From a virus, in the IMG/VR virus record IMGVR_UViG_3300020580_000003, positions 1-48,181 of that record: 48,181 bases of DNA; one strand, given 5' to 3'. Within the stretch, counting starts at the first letter, position 1. Every line of letters begins with the position of its first letter. The notes beneath the pieces are model-generated. The model did no database searches. It was not told the DNA's origin and was given only the letters and a program-made list of their open reading frames with translations. The translations under genes and the position numbers were made by a program. Of the stretch, positions 35,422-43,544 are shown piece after piece.

Positions 35422-35886
35422 TTATTCCTCAACTGGCGCGGTTTTGCCAATGTTGGCGTAGACGGTGGTTCCATCCTTCGATGCGGTGTGGACCACATTT
35501 GCCACGAACTGGCAATTGGGGGTTTCATCGATGCACTGACGAGTGGTCTTACCCTCGCCATCGATTCCGCAATGCTGAAGGAACTCCTGCAAGCGATAGA
35601 CGGAGTCGGGGGTGATGTAGAAGGTAAGTCTAGTGGCGTAGTCAGTGAGCGCACGTACAGTGCCATCGGACTTCGCACCCCATTCGTCAAGGGCCTCTTG
35701 GTCAACATCGTCGAATGCCTGGAGGCACTTGATATTGAACTCATAGAATGGCGTCTGCTTTTCCTTGGACTTATCGTATCGCGGCATGCCTTGGACTACC
35801 CAAAGGTAGGTGCCGACAGGAAGGGGCTTGGGCTTGTCGATTTGGGTTGCGGGTTTGTCGAGGATGTCAGAGATTTGATTTGCCAT
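35422..35886 (-). CDS. SSB-like replication protein (tentative)
   Basis: 154 residues from ATG 35886: MANQISDILDKPATQIDKP, then LPVGTYLWVVQG and PFYEFNIKCLQAFDDVD with an acidic C-terminal end (APVEE). Strand-rich N-terminal half and place next to the Sak4-like ATPase fit a single-strand DNA-binding or DUF-type recombination accessory protein, but no decisive motif is seen. An upstream in-frame extension overlaps the preceding gene and is not used. Confidence 0.6.
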   Translation of the reverse strand: MANQISDILDKPATQIDKPKPLPVGTYLWVVQGMPRYDKSKEKQTPFYEFNIKCLQAFDDVDQEALDEWGAKSDGTVRALTDYATRLTFYITPDSVYRLQEFLQHCGIDGEGKTTRQCIDETPNCQFVANVVHTASKDGTTVYANIGKTAPVEE

Positions 35887-35911
35887 TTGATTGTTTGCTT
35901 TCGGTTGGGTT

Positions 35912-36106
35912 TTAGAATTGGATGTCGTCAGTGGTAACATAAGCTGACCGGGCTGGTGTTTGGGTCGGGTGCGTTTCCTCTTCTGCTTTCGAGATTTCGC
36001 TTTGAAGTAGGGCGTAAACCCTGTCTCCGGCGTTGGGCATATCGAGGCGAGATAGTGCCTCAAGTGCGATGGATAGGTTTCGGATTCGGGATGTGACATT
36101 GCTCAT
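35912..36106 (-). CDS. Small helical hypothetical protein
   Basis: 64 residues starting MSNVTSRIRNLSIALEALSR; helical N-terminal half and polar tail. The start overlaps the stop of the Acb2-like gene (ATGA). No family recognised. Confidence 0.7.
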   Translation of the reverse strand: MSNVTSRIRNLSIALEALSRLDMPNAGDRVYALLQSEISKAEEETHPTQTPARSAYVTTDDIQF

Positions 36107-36345
36107 CGCCAAGTAACTGCCTTCACCGCCCACATCTGTGCGGTCTGCGCTTCGGTGATGGCAATGGAGCAAAGACGTACCATCTCAGGATTGTCTCCAC
36201 GCTTAATGTAGCCTTTGCGGAAATCATCCATGTGATCGATGATCTGCGCATATAGTCTTTTTAACGTGTCAACATCACCCATTCCTGATGGGTTGAAGCT
36301 AAGGCCAACTGCCTTTTCGCCAAAGGTCTGTACTTGATCCGTCAT
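36103..36345 (-). CDS. Acb2/Tad1-hairpin-like protein (anti-CBASS candidate)
   Basis: 80 residues: KAVGLSFNPSG (about 11-21), DTLKRLYAQIIDHMDDF (26-42) and AITEAQTAQMWAVKAVTW (62-79). This helical-hairpin pattern is what I associate with the Acb2/Tad1 hairpin family; Acb2 proteins sequester cyclic nucleotides and block CBASS defence. Similarity is judged by eye, so function is probable, not proven. It is coupled to the ATPase gene (TAATG) and the next small gene (ATGA), inside the replication operon, so it would be made early. Confidence 0.68.
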   Translation of the reverse strand: MTDQVQTFGEKAVGLSFNPSGMGDVDTLKRLYAQIIDHMDDFRKGYIKRGDNPEMVRLCSIAITEAQTAQMWAVKAVTWR

Positions 36346-37220
36346 TATATCTTCCTCGCTAAGGTTAAGGCCTTGGGTTTCACCACTGGTGTCTGCTCCA
36401 CTGGCTTCGTTGGGGAGGCCTTGAGGACCCCAAAGAATTCTGCCAAACCCGTGTCGATTGGATAACTCTTCGCCATCTCAAACGGCTTTGGGTTCTTAAG
36501 GTCAATCATCGCCGTGGCGACGGTGGTTATTTGTCGCTTTCCGTTTTTATTTTCGCACAACGCAACGGAGTTGAAATAGCGCGGGATAATAGGTCCCAAC
36601 GCTGACCCGACGCTGGTTGGATATCCTTTCTTCGATCCGTCGGGATTTTCGATGTAGCGAATATGACTGGTGATGATGACATTAGTTCGAAACGCCTCAC
36701 CGGTGACGAAGGCCAAGACACTCTCAATTGCATCTTGGGCATCTTTGTACACCGCTCGCGCATCGAATTTGCCATCTTTACCACGTGCGGCCAGAGGTTC
36801 TCTGAAAGCGAACGCTGCGTCGGATAGGAATGTAAGGGAATCGATGATAAGTATCGTATCTGACCCCCACTCGGACGGCACACCAAGGTCAGTTTCAACT
36901 CCTTCATCGATATATTTCCACCGATCAAGAAGTTTAACAGCATCAACAAACGCTTTGGGGGTGCCTGCGATAACAGGGCCTTCCGGCCCAGATTTATACT
37001 TGTCTCGTAGTGTGCGGAACTCGACGTTGTTGATCTTATCTGGGCAGTCTCTGAGGACGAACTGTTTGAGTACATCAAGGCCGTTGTCCATGTCTAGGAT
37101 GCGCAGCTTATACCCCGCTGCGACTAGGGAGGCTAAGGCGCCGGTTTTACCGGAACCGGAATCGCCTTCGATGAGGAGTTTGGTGAACTCATTGGATTGG
37201 TGATTGGCTAGGCTGGGCAA
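36345..37220 (-). CDS. Sak4-like RecA-fold ATPase
   Basis: 291 residues: Walker A GDSGSGKT (19-26), Walker B TILIIDSLTF (122-131), then a long RecA-core region with VIITSHIRYI. This is the AAA_24/Sak4 type used by phages for single-strand annealing recombination, usually with an SSB, which may be the gene downstream. The start is TTG at 37220 with a strong GGAGG 6 bases upstream. It ends in LARKI; AGG AAG ATA TAATG also acts as the ribosome binding site and overlap for the Acb2-like gene. Confidence 0.87.
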   Translation of the reverse strand: MPSLANHQSNEFTKLLIEGDSGSGKTGALASLVAAGYKLRILDMDNGLDVLKQFVLRDCPDKINNVEFRTLRDKYKSGPEGPVIAGTPKAFVDAVKLLDRWKYIDEGVETDLGVPSEWGSDTILIIDSLTFLSDAAFAFREPLAARGKDGKFDARAVYKDAQDAIESVLAFVTGEAFRTNVIITSHIRYIENPDGSKKGYPTSVGSALGPIIPRYFNSVALCENKNGKRQITTVATAMIDLKNPKPFEMAKSYPIDTGLAEFFGVLKASPTKPVEQTPVVKPKALTLARKI

Positions 37221-37416
37221 GAAGCACCTCCGTGTAAAGGGTTAATAGGTCACCATCGTGGAGATCAAGGCGGGTGGTGTCGTGTGTGATACGGATGGTA
37301 GTTGGTGAGCCGTACTGCGCGCCGATAAGAATAGTGAATCCCTTATCGGTTATGTCGGTGACTGGGGCTTTGAGAAGTGGGAGGACTAGTCTCATCTGGG
37401 TTTTAGTGGGTTCCAT
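37189..37416 (-). CDS. Small beta-rich hypothetical protein
   Basis: 75 residues (starts MEPTKTQMRLVLPLLKAPVT), with alternating hydrophobic strands. GGAGGAAG precedes ATG 37416. It overlaps the nuclease gene by 25 bases and the ATPase gene by 32 bases. No known family. Confidence 0.7.
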   Translation of the reverse strand: MEPTKTQMRLVLPLLKAPVTDITDKGFTILIGAQYGSPTTIRITHDTTRLDLHDGDLLTLYTEVLLAQPSQSPIQ

Positions 37417-38384
37417 CTTTCTTCCTCCGGAAGTTTAACAAAGTCTGCCTCTAGGAAACGTTCACGGACTGAGGAGTCTTTAGAACACACCCCCCTGAAC
37501 TTACACCCACCAAACTTATCACATGCGGTGTCGTTCTGCGGCCAGTAGTTGATGGTTGCATATTGCTCAGCCATGTGAAGGTGGATTCGTAGATCATGCA
37601 CCCATTCCTCAATCTGCGCATGGGTGCGGAATGTGAAGCCTCGTTGGTAGCTATTAGGTTTCTCGAGTAAAACCTGCGCTGCGTCGATAATCACCCCTTT
37701 AATCACGGTTCCTAAAACGACTTGGCCTGCGAGGGTGTAGAGGGACATTTGATTATTGGGTGAGAATTGGTCGAAGAAGTACGGACCAGGGGCGATGGAA
37801 GTGGTCTTCCGATCCATTACGAAGGTTTGTTCGTTGAAGGTGACGACTCGGTCGAGGTGGCCACAGAGGACGTATGGCTGATTAACATCTGCATATTCGC
37901 CATTGGTTAGTGTGTATACACTTGATTCTGGCCCCCAATCCAACTCAAACCTAAAACTCACCTCAGTTGCAGCTGATCCATTCTCTCTAACAACTGTTTG
38001 TGCCGTATCGTCTTTATACTTGTCAAGGTAGTCAAGGACGAGTGAGATGAGGGTGCGGGGGTTTTTGTAGTTCCCAGCGCGAGTAGTAGTATCAGGATTC
38101 CAAGTGCTAATCCGCTTAAGAAGCAGAAGAATAGTTTCGCGCACACTATCTTCATGCCCTTCACCTGAAATACGGAATCCATCGTATTCCTCCAATGCTT
38201 TGTGGTATTCGATTCCAAAGCGAAGGTGGATTGAGTCTTCCTTAGGGGACCAACCATCGAGCATGGTGTATTGGTAGAGGCGAGGACACGTCTTCAGATA
38301 TCCTAGGCTAGTTGAGTCCCATGCGTATTGGATGTTGGTGCCGGGGAGGTAGGGACTTAGGTGTTTGACTGGAATGGGTTTCAT
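37392..38384 (-). CDS. Cas4/RecB-like PD-(D/E)XK nuclease
   Basis: 330 residues. CPRLYQY (33-39), RFGIEYHKALEEYD (55-68), and the catalytic core GHLDRVV with D178, then VMDRKTTS (D191, K193). Cys33 and the C-terminal Cys group (in NDTACDKFGGCKFRGVC, about 288-304) could hold a 4Fe-4S cluster as in Cas4/AddB. Likely an exonuclease that makes single-stranded ends for the Sak4-like ATPase. ATGA overlap with the preceding gene. Confidence 0.87.
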   Translation of the reverse strand: MKPIPVKHLSPYLPGTNIQYAWDSTSLGYLKTCPRLYQYTMLDGWSPKEDSIHLRFGIEYHKALEEYDGFRISGEGHEDSVRETILLLLKRISTWNPDTTTRAGNYKNPRTLISLVLDYLDKYKDDTAQTVVRENGSAATEVSFRFELDWGPESSVYTLTNGEYADVNQPYVLCGHLDRVVTFNEQTFVMDRKTTSIAPGPYFFDQFSPNNQMSLYTLAGQVVLGTVIKGVIIDAAQVLLEKPNSYQRGFTFRTHAQIEEWVHDLRIHLHMAEQYATINYWPQNDTACDKFGGCKFRGVCSKDSSVRERFLEADFVKLPEEERWNPLKPR

Positions 38385-38623
38385 ATCCTCCTCACCAACT
38401 TTGGCTTAGCTGGAGTAAGCCCTAGGGCCTCAAGATCAATCTTCACCGCAGGTCCAACGTCCTTCTTTGGTCGTTTGCCACCAACCTCTTTAACTGCCCG
38501 TTGATTACGATGGTAGGCAATTATGGCATCTAGCCTCTTTCGTCCTAAGGTGCCTTCGGCGGTAGAGAGTTCCATTGGATCGATGGTCATTAGGTAGTCA
38601 ATGTCGTTGAGTTCGTCACTCAT
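38381..38623 (-). CDS. Small hypothetical protein with RRI C-terminus
   Basis: 80 residues from ATG 38623 (MSDELNDIDYLMTIDPMEL), basic C-terminal half ending KLVRRI. The last codons AGG AGG ATA TGA contain the ribosome binding site and, through ATGA, the start of the nuclease gene. Confidence 0.75.
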   Translation of the reverse strand: MSDELNDIDYLMTIDPMELSTAEGTLGRKRLDAIIAYHRNQRAVKEVGGKRPKKDVGPAVKIDLEALGLTPAKPKLVRRI

Positions 38624-38799
38624 GGCGCCCAACCTTTCTGCACTCTATAAGATCGAGTTTCAGCTGCCTCTTTCGCATCTTTGTGTGAGTCGTATGGACC
38701 TTGTAATAGGGTCATATTCAGTGCATTCATCACACACCAGCCACTGCCACTGACCAATGCAATAATCATTACTTCAGACTCATTAGACTTATCACTCAT
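38620..38799 (-). CDS. 59-residue hypothetical protein
   Basis: Read directly: starts MSDKSNESEVMIIALVSGSG and ends YRVQKGWAP. Contains GPYDSHKDAKEAAETR, a helix near the C-terminus. The stop overlaps the next start (ATGA), and the start lies 7 bases inside the end of the preceding gene. No family recognised; operon packing makes it convincing. Confidence 0.75.
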   Translation of the reverse strand: MSDKSNESEVMIIALVSGSGWCVMNALNMTLLQGPYDSHKDAKEAAETRSYRVQKGWAP

Positions 38800-38983
38800 C
38801 GTCGTAGTCTCCTACTATCAGCCTTCCCCTACTTCCCTTGGTGCGGATCATATTACAGTGGATTTTCACCAACTCCCTAATGACCCCCGTCCAGCCTTGG
38901 CCATAGTGGGTTATCATTAGCTCCTTATCCCGGTCGAAGAGTTTTACCTCGGCTCGGGTTACCTCAAGTAGTGGGCGTGGCAT
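38792..38983 (-). CDS. Small protein, possible ribbon-helix-helix
   Basis: 63 residues. RAEVKLFDRDKELMITHYGQ then GWTGVIRELVKIH (about 10-42) resembles a short ribbon-helix-helix DNA-binding fold (strand, helix, G-x-GW turn, helix). Could regulate the operon. It overlaps the preceding gene by 20 bases. Tentative. Confidence 0.6.
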   Translation of the reverse strand: MPRPLLEVTRAEVKLFDRDKELMITHYGQGWTGVIRELVKIHCNMIRTKGSRGRLIVGDYDDE

Positions 38984-39200
38984 CTGGTAGCTCCACTGAT
39001 TTGCGGATTATAAATACTTCCTTCCTCCCTTCGGGGCAGAAGGTCATCAGGTCTTCGTAGGCTTCGCCATCAGGCTTGGCTTCCCATATCTGATGGCGAA
39101 GGCGCACAGGATCACTAGTCTCTATAGCGATCCCCATCTCTTCCTCCGCTGCCCGTTCCCAAAGAGCGAGTAAGATGTCAGGGTTGAACTTAGGCACCAT
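38964..39200 (-). CDS. Small hypothetical protein
   Basis: 78 residues, acidic and helical N-terminus (MVPKFNPDILLALWERAAEE). GGGAGA lies before ATG 39200, within the end of the preceding 53-residue gene. No family recognised. Confidence 0.72.
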   Translation of the reverse strand: MVPKFNPDILLALWERAAEEEMGIAIETSDPVRLRHQIWEAKPDGEAYEDLMTFCPEGRKEVFIIRKSVELPDATPTT

Positions 39201-39351
39201 TCTCTCCCTTCGGCATAATTTGCATTGTAGTTGATTCGTTGGTCTCTCTGTCGATCATAATGATTCGATCAGCGACTATTATAAGACCCATTCTGTTGGC
39301 TATAATCATCACCTCGTCGTAGAAATTCTTGGCTTTGTTATATATGCTCAT
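39190..39351 (-). CDS. 53-residue hypothetical protein
   Basis: Read directly: starts MSIYNKAKNFYDEVMIIANR, ends QIMPKGENGA. ATG 39351 overlaps the previous stop (ATGA), and the end overlaps the next start; its last codons carry GGGAGA for that gene. No family recognised. Confidence 0.75.
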   Translation of the reverse strand: MSIYNKAKNFYDEVMIIANRMGLIIVADRIIMIDRETNESTTMQIMPKGENGA

Positions 39352-39689
39352 GCTCCATTCTCCTCCGCCTCGATTTCGCTCAGGAGTTCAATCTCCGGTG
39401 CGTTCTTATCCTTTGGCTCAACGTAGAGGAAGATGGTGCCATCTTCGCCGTGGCGGATGCGGACTTGAAGCACATCGTAGGCCGACTGCCCGTGCATAGG
39501 ATCGCCGGGCTCGTAGGTTTTGCTATTCTCCCGACGGTCAATTGCACGTGCGTTGTGCATACGCATTTGGTAATTCCGCGCAGCGCTGGCATCGTCGAAC
39601 GCTAGTCGAATACCCTTAGGGTCCTCAAGTGCCGCGTCGTAGACTTCATAGATGTCTTTGTACGACATCCGATTGGTGGGGATTGGCAT
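39348..39689 (-). CDS. Hypothetical protein
   Basis: 113 residues, mixed charge, with a helix-rich first half (DIYEVYDAALEDPKGIRLAF) and a strand region VLQVRIRHGEDGTIFLYVEP. It begins 3 bases after the zinc-ribbon gene stop. Function unknown. Confidence 0.72.
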   Translation of the reverse strand: MPIPTNRMSYKDIYEVYDAALEDPKGIRLAFDDASAARNYQMRMHNARAIDRRENSKTYEPGDPMHGQSAYDVLQVRIRHGEDGTIFLYVEPKDKNAPEIELLSEIEAEENGA

Positions 39690-39691
39690 TG

Positions 39692-39883
39692 TTATTTCCT
39701 TACCTCATAGGTTGACCAACGGAAGTTACATTCCGTACACTTCCGTCGGCGGTTGATGGCTCCGTTTTTATTCTGTCGGGTGTCAAGGACTGTGGATTCC
39801 CCACCGCAGAGATTACACTTACCAGTGGATAGTCTTAGAGTCGATTTCGAAGTATCTATTCGAAGAGCGTGTCTGGATGACAT
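39692..39883 (-). CDS. NrdR-like zinc-ribbon protein
   Basis: 63 residues. CNLCGGESTVLDTRQ (about 23-37) and RRRKCTECNFRWSTYE (about 45-60) reproduce the NrdR-type zinc ribbon (CxxC ... CxxC with the RRR and TYE marks). NrdR represses ribonucleotide reductase genes, but the ATP-cone is absent here, so this is only a zinc-ribbon protein. The start ATG 39883 lies inside the helicase gene with a weak ribosome binding site; overlap 65 bases. Confidence 0.7.
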   Translation of the reverse strand: MSSRHALRIDTSKSTLRLSTGKCNLCGGESTVLDTRQNKNGAINRRRKCTECNFRWSTYEVRK

Positions 39884-41234
39884 AGCGGATGTTCCGGTCT
39901 TGCTGGCTTTCGCCAATGATGTAAGGATCGAGGTGATACACAAGTGGAAACTCCAGTCCTTTGGACTTATGCCCGGTCATTAGTTGAATGGCGCCGCGTT
40001 GTTTGAAGAGATGCTCAGCGTAGCCAATGGCTTGGCTGAGGCTGGTGCCTTGACGAATGATGATCCGCATGCATTCCGCCATATCCGGTGCGGACTTCGA
40101 TCCCTTTTCTAATTTGCCCTCCAACCACTCATCAACCGCCGCAAGCGCCGCGCCTTGTCCGATATCTCTGTCTCCGAGTTTTTCGAGGGTTTTAACAATT
40201 CTAGGGCCGATGTCGCTACCGACAAGGTTGATGCCATGTCCATGAGCAATGAGCTTAAAAGCAAGGCCCAGTAATGGGGCATTGTTTCGGCAGATGAACA
40301 CTGCGTTTGGTTCGAAGTCTCTGGCGTAGTGGTAATCTCGGTTTCCAACTTCTCCTCCTTTGTTAAACCATTTGAAGTGCGGGACGTGCCAATGTGCGTT
40401 GCGGACGATTGCCTCAGGACATCGAAATGATATGCTGAGGTCGAGTTCAGTGGTATTGTATAACCGGACCGCGTCAGCCATTCCCATAGATTTAGCGCCG
40501 CGGAATCCGTAGATATTCTGATGGGGGTCTCCGACACCGATCAATCTCCTATCGCCAACCAGCTTCCGAATCATCTCATGGTTAACTGGGTTCAAATCTT
40601 GATATTCGTCAACGAGGGTAAGAGGAAATTTAGGATATGTTCCTCCGAACAGTGCTGACATGTATACTTGATCGTTAAAGTCGATGACGCCGTCGTAGCT
40701 GAGTTTAATGGATGCTCTAAGTACCGCGTCAATGAGATCGCGGATAAGATCATCGGGTTCCTCATCCAGCGTGGCATGGAGTGCATTCTTTCCAGCAAGT
40801 CTTGTTGCAGTTGGATACACGCCGTCTGGGACGTAGCCGATAGCTTTAGCCATCTCGACGCCTTGGCGAACCTGATCATACGCGGTCCAGATAGTTCGCG
40901 CCGTTGGGCCTTTGACTTCATCACAGATTCCTTTGAAGATTTCATAGGTCTTCTTGGTGTTGAGGGATGGGTTGCGACCAATTACCGTGGCCCAGATACC
41001 GTGGCCCAGGGCGTTGAAGGTTTTCACAGAGGTAGTGGTTTGCATACGGGAAGCGGCTTCCTCTGCGTTGCGTTTGTTGAACACTAGATAGAGAATTGGT
41101 TTCTGCTTAACCACCCCTTCCAGCATTTCGAGGGTTGAGGTTTTGCCTGTGCCTGCGAGAGCGTTGAGCATTACGTTAGCGGAGGTGGATTTAGCGGTGG
41201 CTAGGATGGTAGTCTGTTCATCGGTTGGGGTCAT
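39819..41234 (-). CDS. UvrD/Dda-type superfamily 1 DNA helicase
   Basis: 471 residues: Walker A ALAGTGKT (25-32), DEYQD (209-213), GDPHQNIYGFRGA (235-247), ISFRCPE motif, TGHKSKGLEF (about 430-440) and a C-terminal IQTRS. These are the SF1 helicase motifs in order. It unwinds DNA in replication, repair or recombination. AAAGG precedes ATG 41234. Confidence 0.92.
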   Translation of the reverse strand: MTPTDEQTTILATAKSTSANVMLNALAGTGKTSTLEMLEGVVKQKPILYLVFNKRNAEEAASRMQTTTSVKTFNALGHGIWATVIGRNPSLNTKKTYEIFKGICDEVKGPTARTIWTAYDQVRQGVEMAKAIGYVPDGVYPTATRLAGKNALHATLDEEPDDLIRDLIDAVLRASIKLSYDGVIDFNDQVYMSALFGGTYPKFPLTLVDEYQDLNPVNHEMIRKLVGDRRLIGVGDPHQNIYGFRGAKSMGMADAVRLYNTTELDLSISFRCPEAIVRNAHWHVPHFKWFNKGGEVGNRDYHYARDFEPNAVFICRNNAPLLGLAFKLIAHGHGINLVGSDIGPRIVKTLEKLGDRDIGQGAALAAVDEWLEGKLEKGSKSAPDMAECMRIIIRQGTSLSQAIGYAEHLFKQRGAIQLMTGHKSKGLEFPLVYHLDPYIIGESQQDRNIRYVIQTRSSNRYFEIDSKTIHW

Positions 41235-41451
41235 TGGATACCTTTACTAAAGCCAAGAACTTCATAATAGAAGTTGTTAGGGAGTGGAGTTTGATAGTGA
41301 CCTCATCTTCGGTTGAGCTATTTTGCGCAATCATCAGCGCAATGAAGAACTCCATAACCATCATCATCTCACACGGCTCAAGGGATTGTGAGATGCACCA
41401 ATCACGTAGGGCGTTGGTACAGGCACATAGGTCTTGTTTGGTTTCGATCAT
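41218..41451 (-). CDS. Small helical hypothetical protein
   Basis: 77 residues, Met-rich helix (EPCEMMMVMEFFIALMIAQ, about 25-43) and four Cys in the first 27 residues (CACTNALRDWC). Overlaps the helicase start by 17 bases. No family recognised. Confidence 0.7.
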   Translation of the reverse strand: MIETKQDLCACTNALRDWCISQSLEPCEMMMVMEFFIALMIAQNSSTEDEVTIKLHSLTTSIMKFLALVKVSNDPNR

Positions 41452-41454
41452 TGG

Positions 41455-41694
41455 TTAGTTCCACTTCATCTTCGAGCCAGTGGCGAGTTTGGTTATTTGA
41501 CTAACCATACGATGTAGCATCTGTCCAAGTCTAATGAAGCCGGAACCGATAACTTCATCACCATTGGCCTTACGCAGATGGCCGAGGACGTAGAGGCATT
41601 CTTCTGCGTAACGAAGGTGCTCGATTAGACGAGTGTATGTCATAGCCTCATCAGCCTGACCACCCTTGGTTTCGTAGGTTGGGTATTCAGTCAT
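41455..41694 (-). CDS. Small helical hypothetical protein
   Basis: 79 residues from ATG 41694 (GAGGA 7 bases upstream): MTEYPTYETKGGQADEAMTY with a long helix to the end (HRMVSQITKL). The family is common among small early proteins of phages but is not identified here. Confidence 0.72.
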   Translation of the reverse strand: MTEYPTYETKGGQADEAMTYTRLIEHLRYAEECLYVLGHLRKANGDEVIGSGFIRLGQMLHRMVSQITKLATGSKMKWN

Positions 41695-42004
41695 TGCCAA
41701 TCCTCTTCTGCGCATTGTAGGTTTTGATTAGCTCAGGTCGGAGGATTTCGCTAATACGATCACTTTCAGCACGCTTGCGCACTGTCATGCCTTCGACTAG
41801 GTCTTTAATGTTAGGGCGCATTTGGTCGAAAGAAGTGCACTGGGAGATTTTATAGATTTGTTCGTCCATGTTGCGCAAGGTGCGCACTAAGTATTCCACT
41901 TGGTTACGAAGGGCTGCGCTGGCTTTGTAATTGGTCTCAGCGTTTTCTCGAAGTTGGGCTTCTAGTTCCGCTATGCGCCTATCTTTGGCTTTGTTAAACA
42001 TCAT
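41687..42004 (-). CDS. Coiled-coil hypothetical protein
   Basis: 105 residues, charged heptad-like sequence (AKDRRIAELEAQLRENAET; ALRNQVEYLVRTLRNMDEQI). ATGATG start in the ribosome binding site region of the preceding gene (CGGAGG). Likely a coiled-coil dimer of unknown role. Confidence 0.75.
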   Translation of the reverse strand: MMFNKAKDRRIAELEAQLRENAETNYKASAALRNQVEYLVRTLRNMDEQIYKISQCTSFDQMRPNIKDLVEGMTVRKRAESDRISEILRPELIKTYNAQKRIGND

Positions 42005-42408
42005 ATCCTCCGTTTCAGCGTCCCAACCATCCCCGCAGGTTTGGCTAGGCCGATTTCTGCTAGTAGGTTGCGTTTTGGTGCCTTGGGTTCTGCGCGGGTG
42101 GTGTAGTGATCGGGAAGGTCATCTGGCATATCGCCAGCAGACTGTTGAATAGATTTGCAGTGACAACCACCGTAGTCCTTGAACTCATGCTCAGTAAAGA
42201 TGTCATAAAACTCCATACTCCACCACGGATACGCTCGATGGCCACTGGTTGGTATGATCCACCAATACTTAAGATCATTACACTCGGAACAATAGGTGAA
42301 TTGATCTCGGTTTTGCCAAGTTGCGCACTCAGCACATTCTATCTGCGTCGCAACGTCAAACGCAGCCTCCCCTCGGACCTTATGTGCTATAAGCCAACGA
42401 TCAGTCAC
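42001..42408 (-). CDS. Zinc-binding hypothetical protein with RRI C-terminus
   Basis: 135 residues with CAEC (about 25-28), CSEC (40-43) and CHC, consistent with a zinc ribbon. The Pro/Lys-rich C-terminus ends TLKRRI, encoded by AAA CGG AGG ATA TGA, which also gives the next gene its ribosome binding site. Function unknown. Confidence 0.75.
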   Translation of the reverse strand: MTDRWLIAHKVRGEAAFDVATQIECAECATWQNRDQFTYCSECNDLKYWWIIPTSGHRAYPWWSMEFYDIFTEHEFKDYGGCHCKSIQQSAGDMPDDLPDHYTTRAEPKAPKRNLLAEIGLAKPAGMVGTLKRRI

Positions 42409-42605
42409 TTAGCACCTTTGATTAAAGCTAGAATGACGCGAAGGTTTGCTTCGTAGGAAACGGCTATTGGACCGAGACTATCGTTGGTCTCAGGGTCGTT
42501 GAGTTCGTGTAGGAATGCGGTACACGCTACGCGGATTGTCATTGACTCACCAATGGTTAGCGGTTTGCCATTGATTGTGATTTGAGCTTCGTGGAAGATT
42601 GCCAT
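42405..42605 (-). CDS. Small hypothetical protein
   Basis: 66 residues with a strand pair near the N-terminus (AQITINGKPLTIGESMTIRV) and a helical end. Start in TAATG with the previous gene. Conserved-looking but not identified. Confidence 0.72.
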   Translation of the reverse strand: MAIFHEAQITINGKPLTIGESMTIRVACTAFLHELNDPETNDSLGPIAVSYEANLRVILALIKGAK

Positions 42606-42949
42606 TAGACCATTCCTAATTTACGAAGTAGATTTAGGGCAATCGCCCGTTGTTCGTCGGTTTGCACAATCTTATTCTGCTTACGATAGACCGCACTTGC
42701 GCCAACGGATTGACAAACATAACCCGGTTCAACTGGGACTTTAGTGTAGTTCTTCTCAGCCGAAGGCACTAGCTCATAGCGTGTACGGAGGAAATTGAGT
42801 GCTTTGCTCAATGCGCCTTCAGTTATTGGGTATTTTTGAACATAGGGATTGCCTTTGGTGGAGGGGATTTCGATATAGATATATCGATCATCAACCCACG
42901 CGGTGACGGCCCAGGAAGGTTTGGCAGTTGGGGCTTGAGAGGCGGACAT
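42605..42949 (-). CDS. Hypothetical protein
   Basis: 114 residues: beta-rich N-terminal half (SWAVTAWVDDRYIYIEIPST) and helical C-terminal half. CGGAGG 8-10 bases before ATG 42949, supplied by the RRI codons of the upstream gene. Confidence 0.73.
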   Translation of the reverse strand: MSASQAPTAKPSWAVTAWVDDRYIYIEIPSTKGNPYVQKYPITEGALSKALNFLRTRYELVPSAEKNYTKVPVEPGYVCQSVGASAVYRKQNKIVQTDEQRAIALNLLRKLGMV

Positions 42950-42951
42950 TG

Positions 42952-43368
42952 TTATATCCTCCGTTTAATGGGGCCAATTGAGGGATGCGGATTGGCTATG
43001 ATGGATGGGGGTGGATGCGCCAATTCTTCAGTAATTGCTACATCCAGGGCGGAGGATACCTCATTATGAAATGACATGAGGATTTGTTCCTCTTGTAGTC
43101 CAGTTAGCTGAGGTTCTTCGCAGAAGGTTTGTTCGCCTTCGGGAACCAACACTACCTTGTTTTCAAAATCCCAAAACCCACTAGTGTTCTCCAACCCCTC
43201 GGCTATTAGGGTTGGTAGCATTTGCCTATGACGGCAGGTTGGCTTTGAGCCTGCGGGGCATTCGCATTCGGTTTCGCTTAGGAGGTAGGATGATTCAACG
43301 TCTAGATCGTTGGTGAATTTGGTTATTCGCCATTGATCGCCGTCGGTCTTTAGGTTATAGAGAGTCAT
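42952..43368 (-). CDS. SWIM-type zinc-finger-like protein with RRI C-terminus
   Basis: 138 residues from ATG 43368 (ATGA overlap). ECECPAGSKPTCRHRQML (about 34-51) matches the CxC...CxH pattern of SWIM zinc fingers, which bind DNA or protein. A Pro-rich end finishes in PIKRRI (AAA CGG AGG ATA TAA), which also forms the next ribosome binding site. Confidence 0.78.
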   Translation of the reverse strand: MTLYNLKTDGDQWRITKFTNDLDVESSYLLSETECECPAGSKPTCRHRQMLPTLIAEGLENTSGFWDFENKVVLVPEGEQTFCEEPQLTGLQEEQILMSFHNEVSSALDVAITEELAHPPPSIIANPHPSIGPIKRRI

Positions 43369-43544
43369 TTGATCCATCCTTCTCGCGCTTCGCGTGCGAT
43401 CTCCAACGCATCAAGGGTTTGCTTAAGGTTGGTTGTGGTATAGTAGGGAAGCGATTCTATTGCGCGGTAGAATAGCTCCCGATCTGGAATGGAATGGCCA
43501 TGCTCTGCGCACCATTGGACATAGACTTCGTAGGTAGTTTGCAT
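43365..43544 (-). CDS. Small hypothetical protein
   Basis: 59 residues from ATG 43544 (TAATG with the previous gene): MQTTYEVYVQWCAEHGHSIP, helical throughout. A longer in-frame start would overlap the upstream gene and is not needed. Function unknown. Confidence 0.7.
   Translation of the reverse strand: MQTTYEVYVQWCAEHGHSIPDRELFYRAIESLPYYTTTNLKQTLDALEIAREAREGWIK

Noticed and set aside
35110-35937. 275-codon plus-strand open frame
   Set aside because: Antisense to the SSB-like and DUF3310 genes, with no start signal; a by-product of their codon use.
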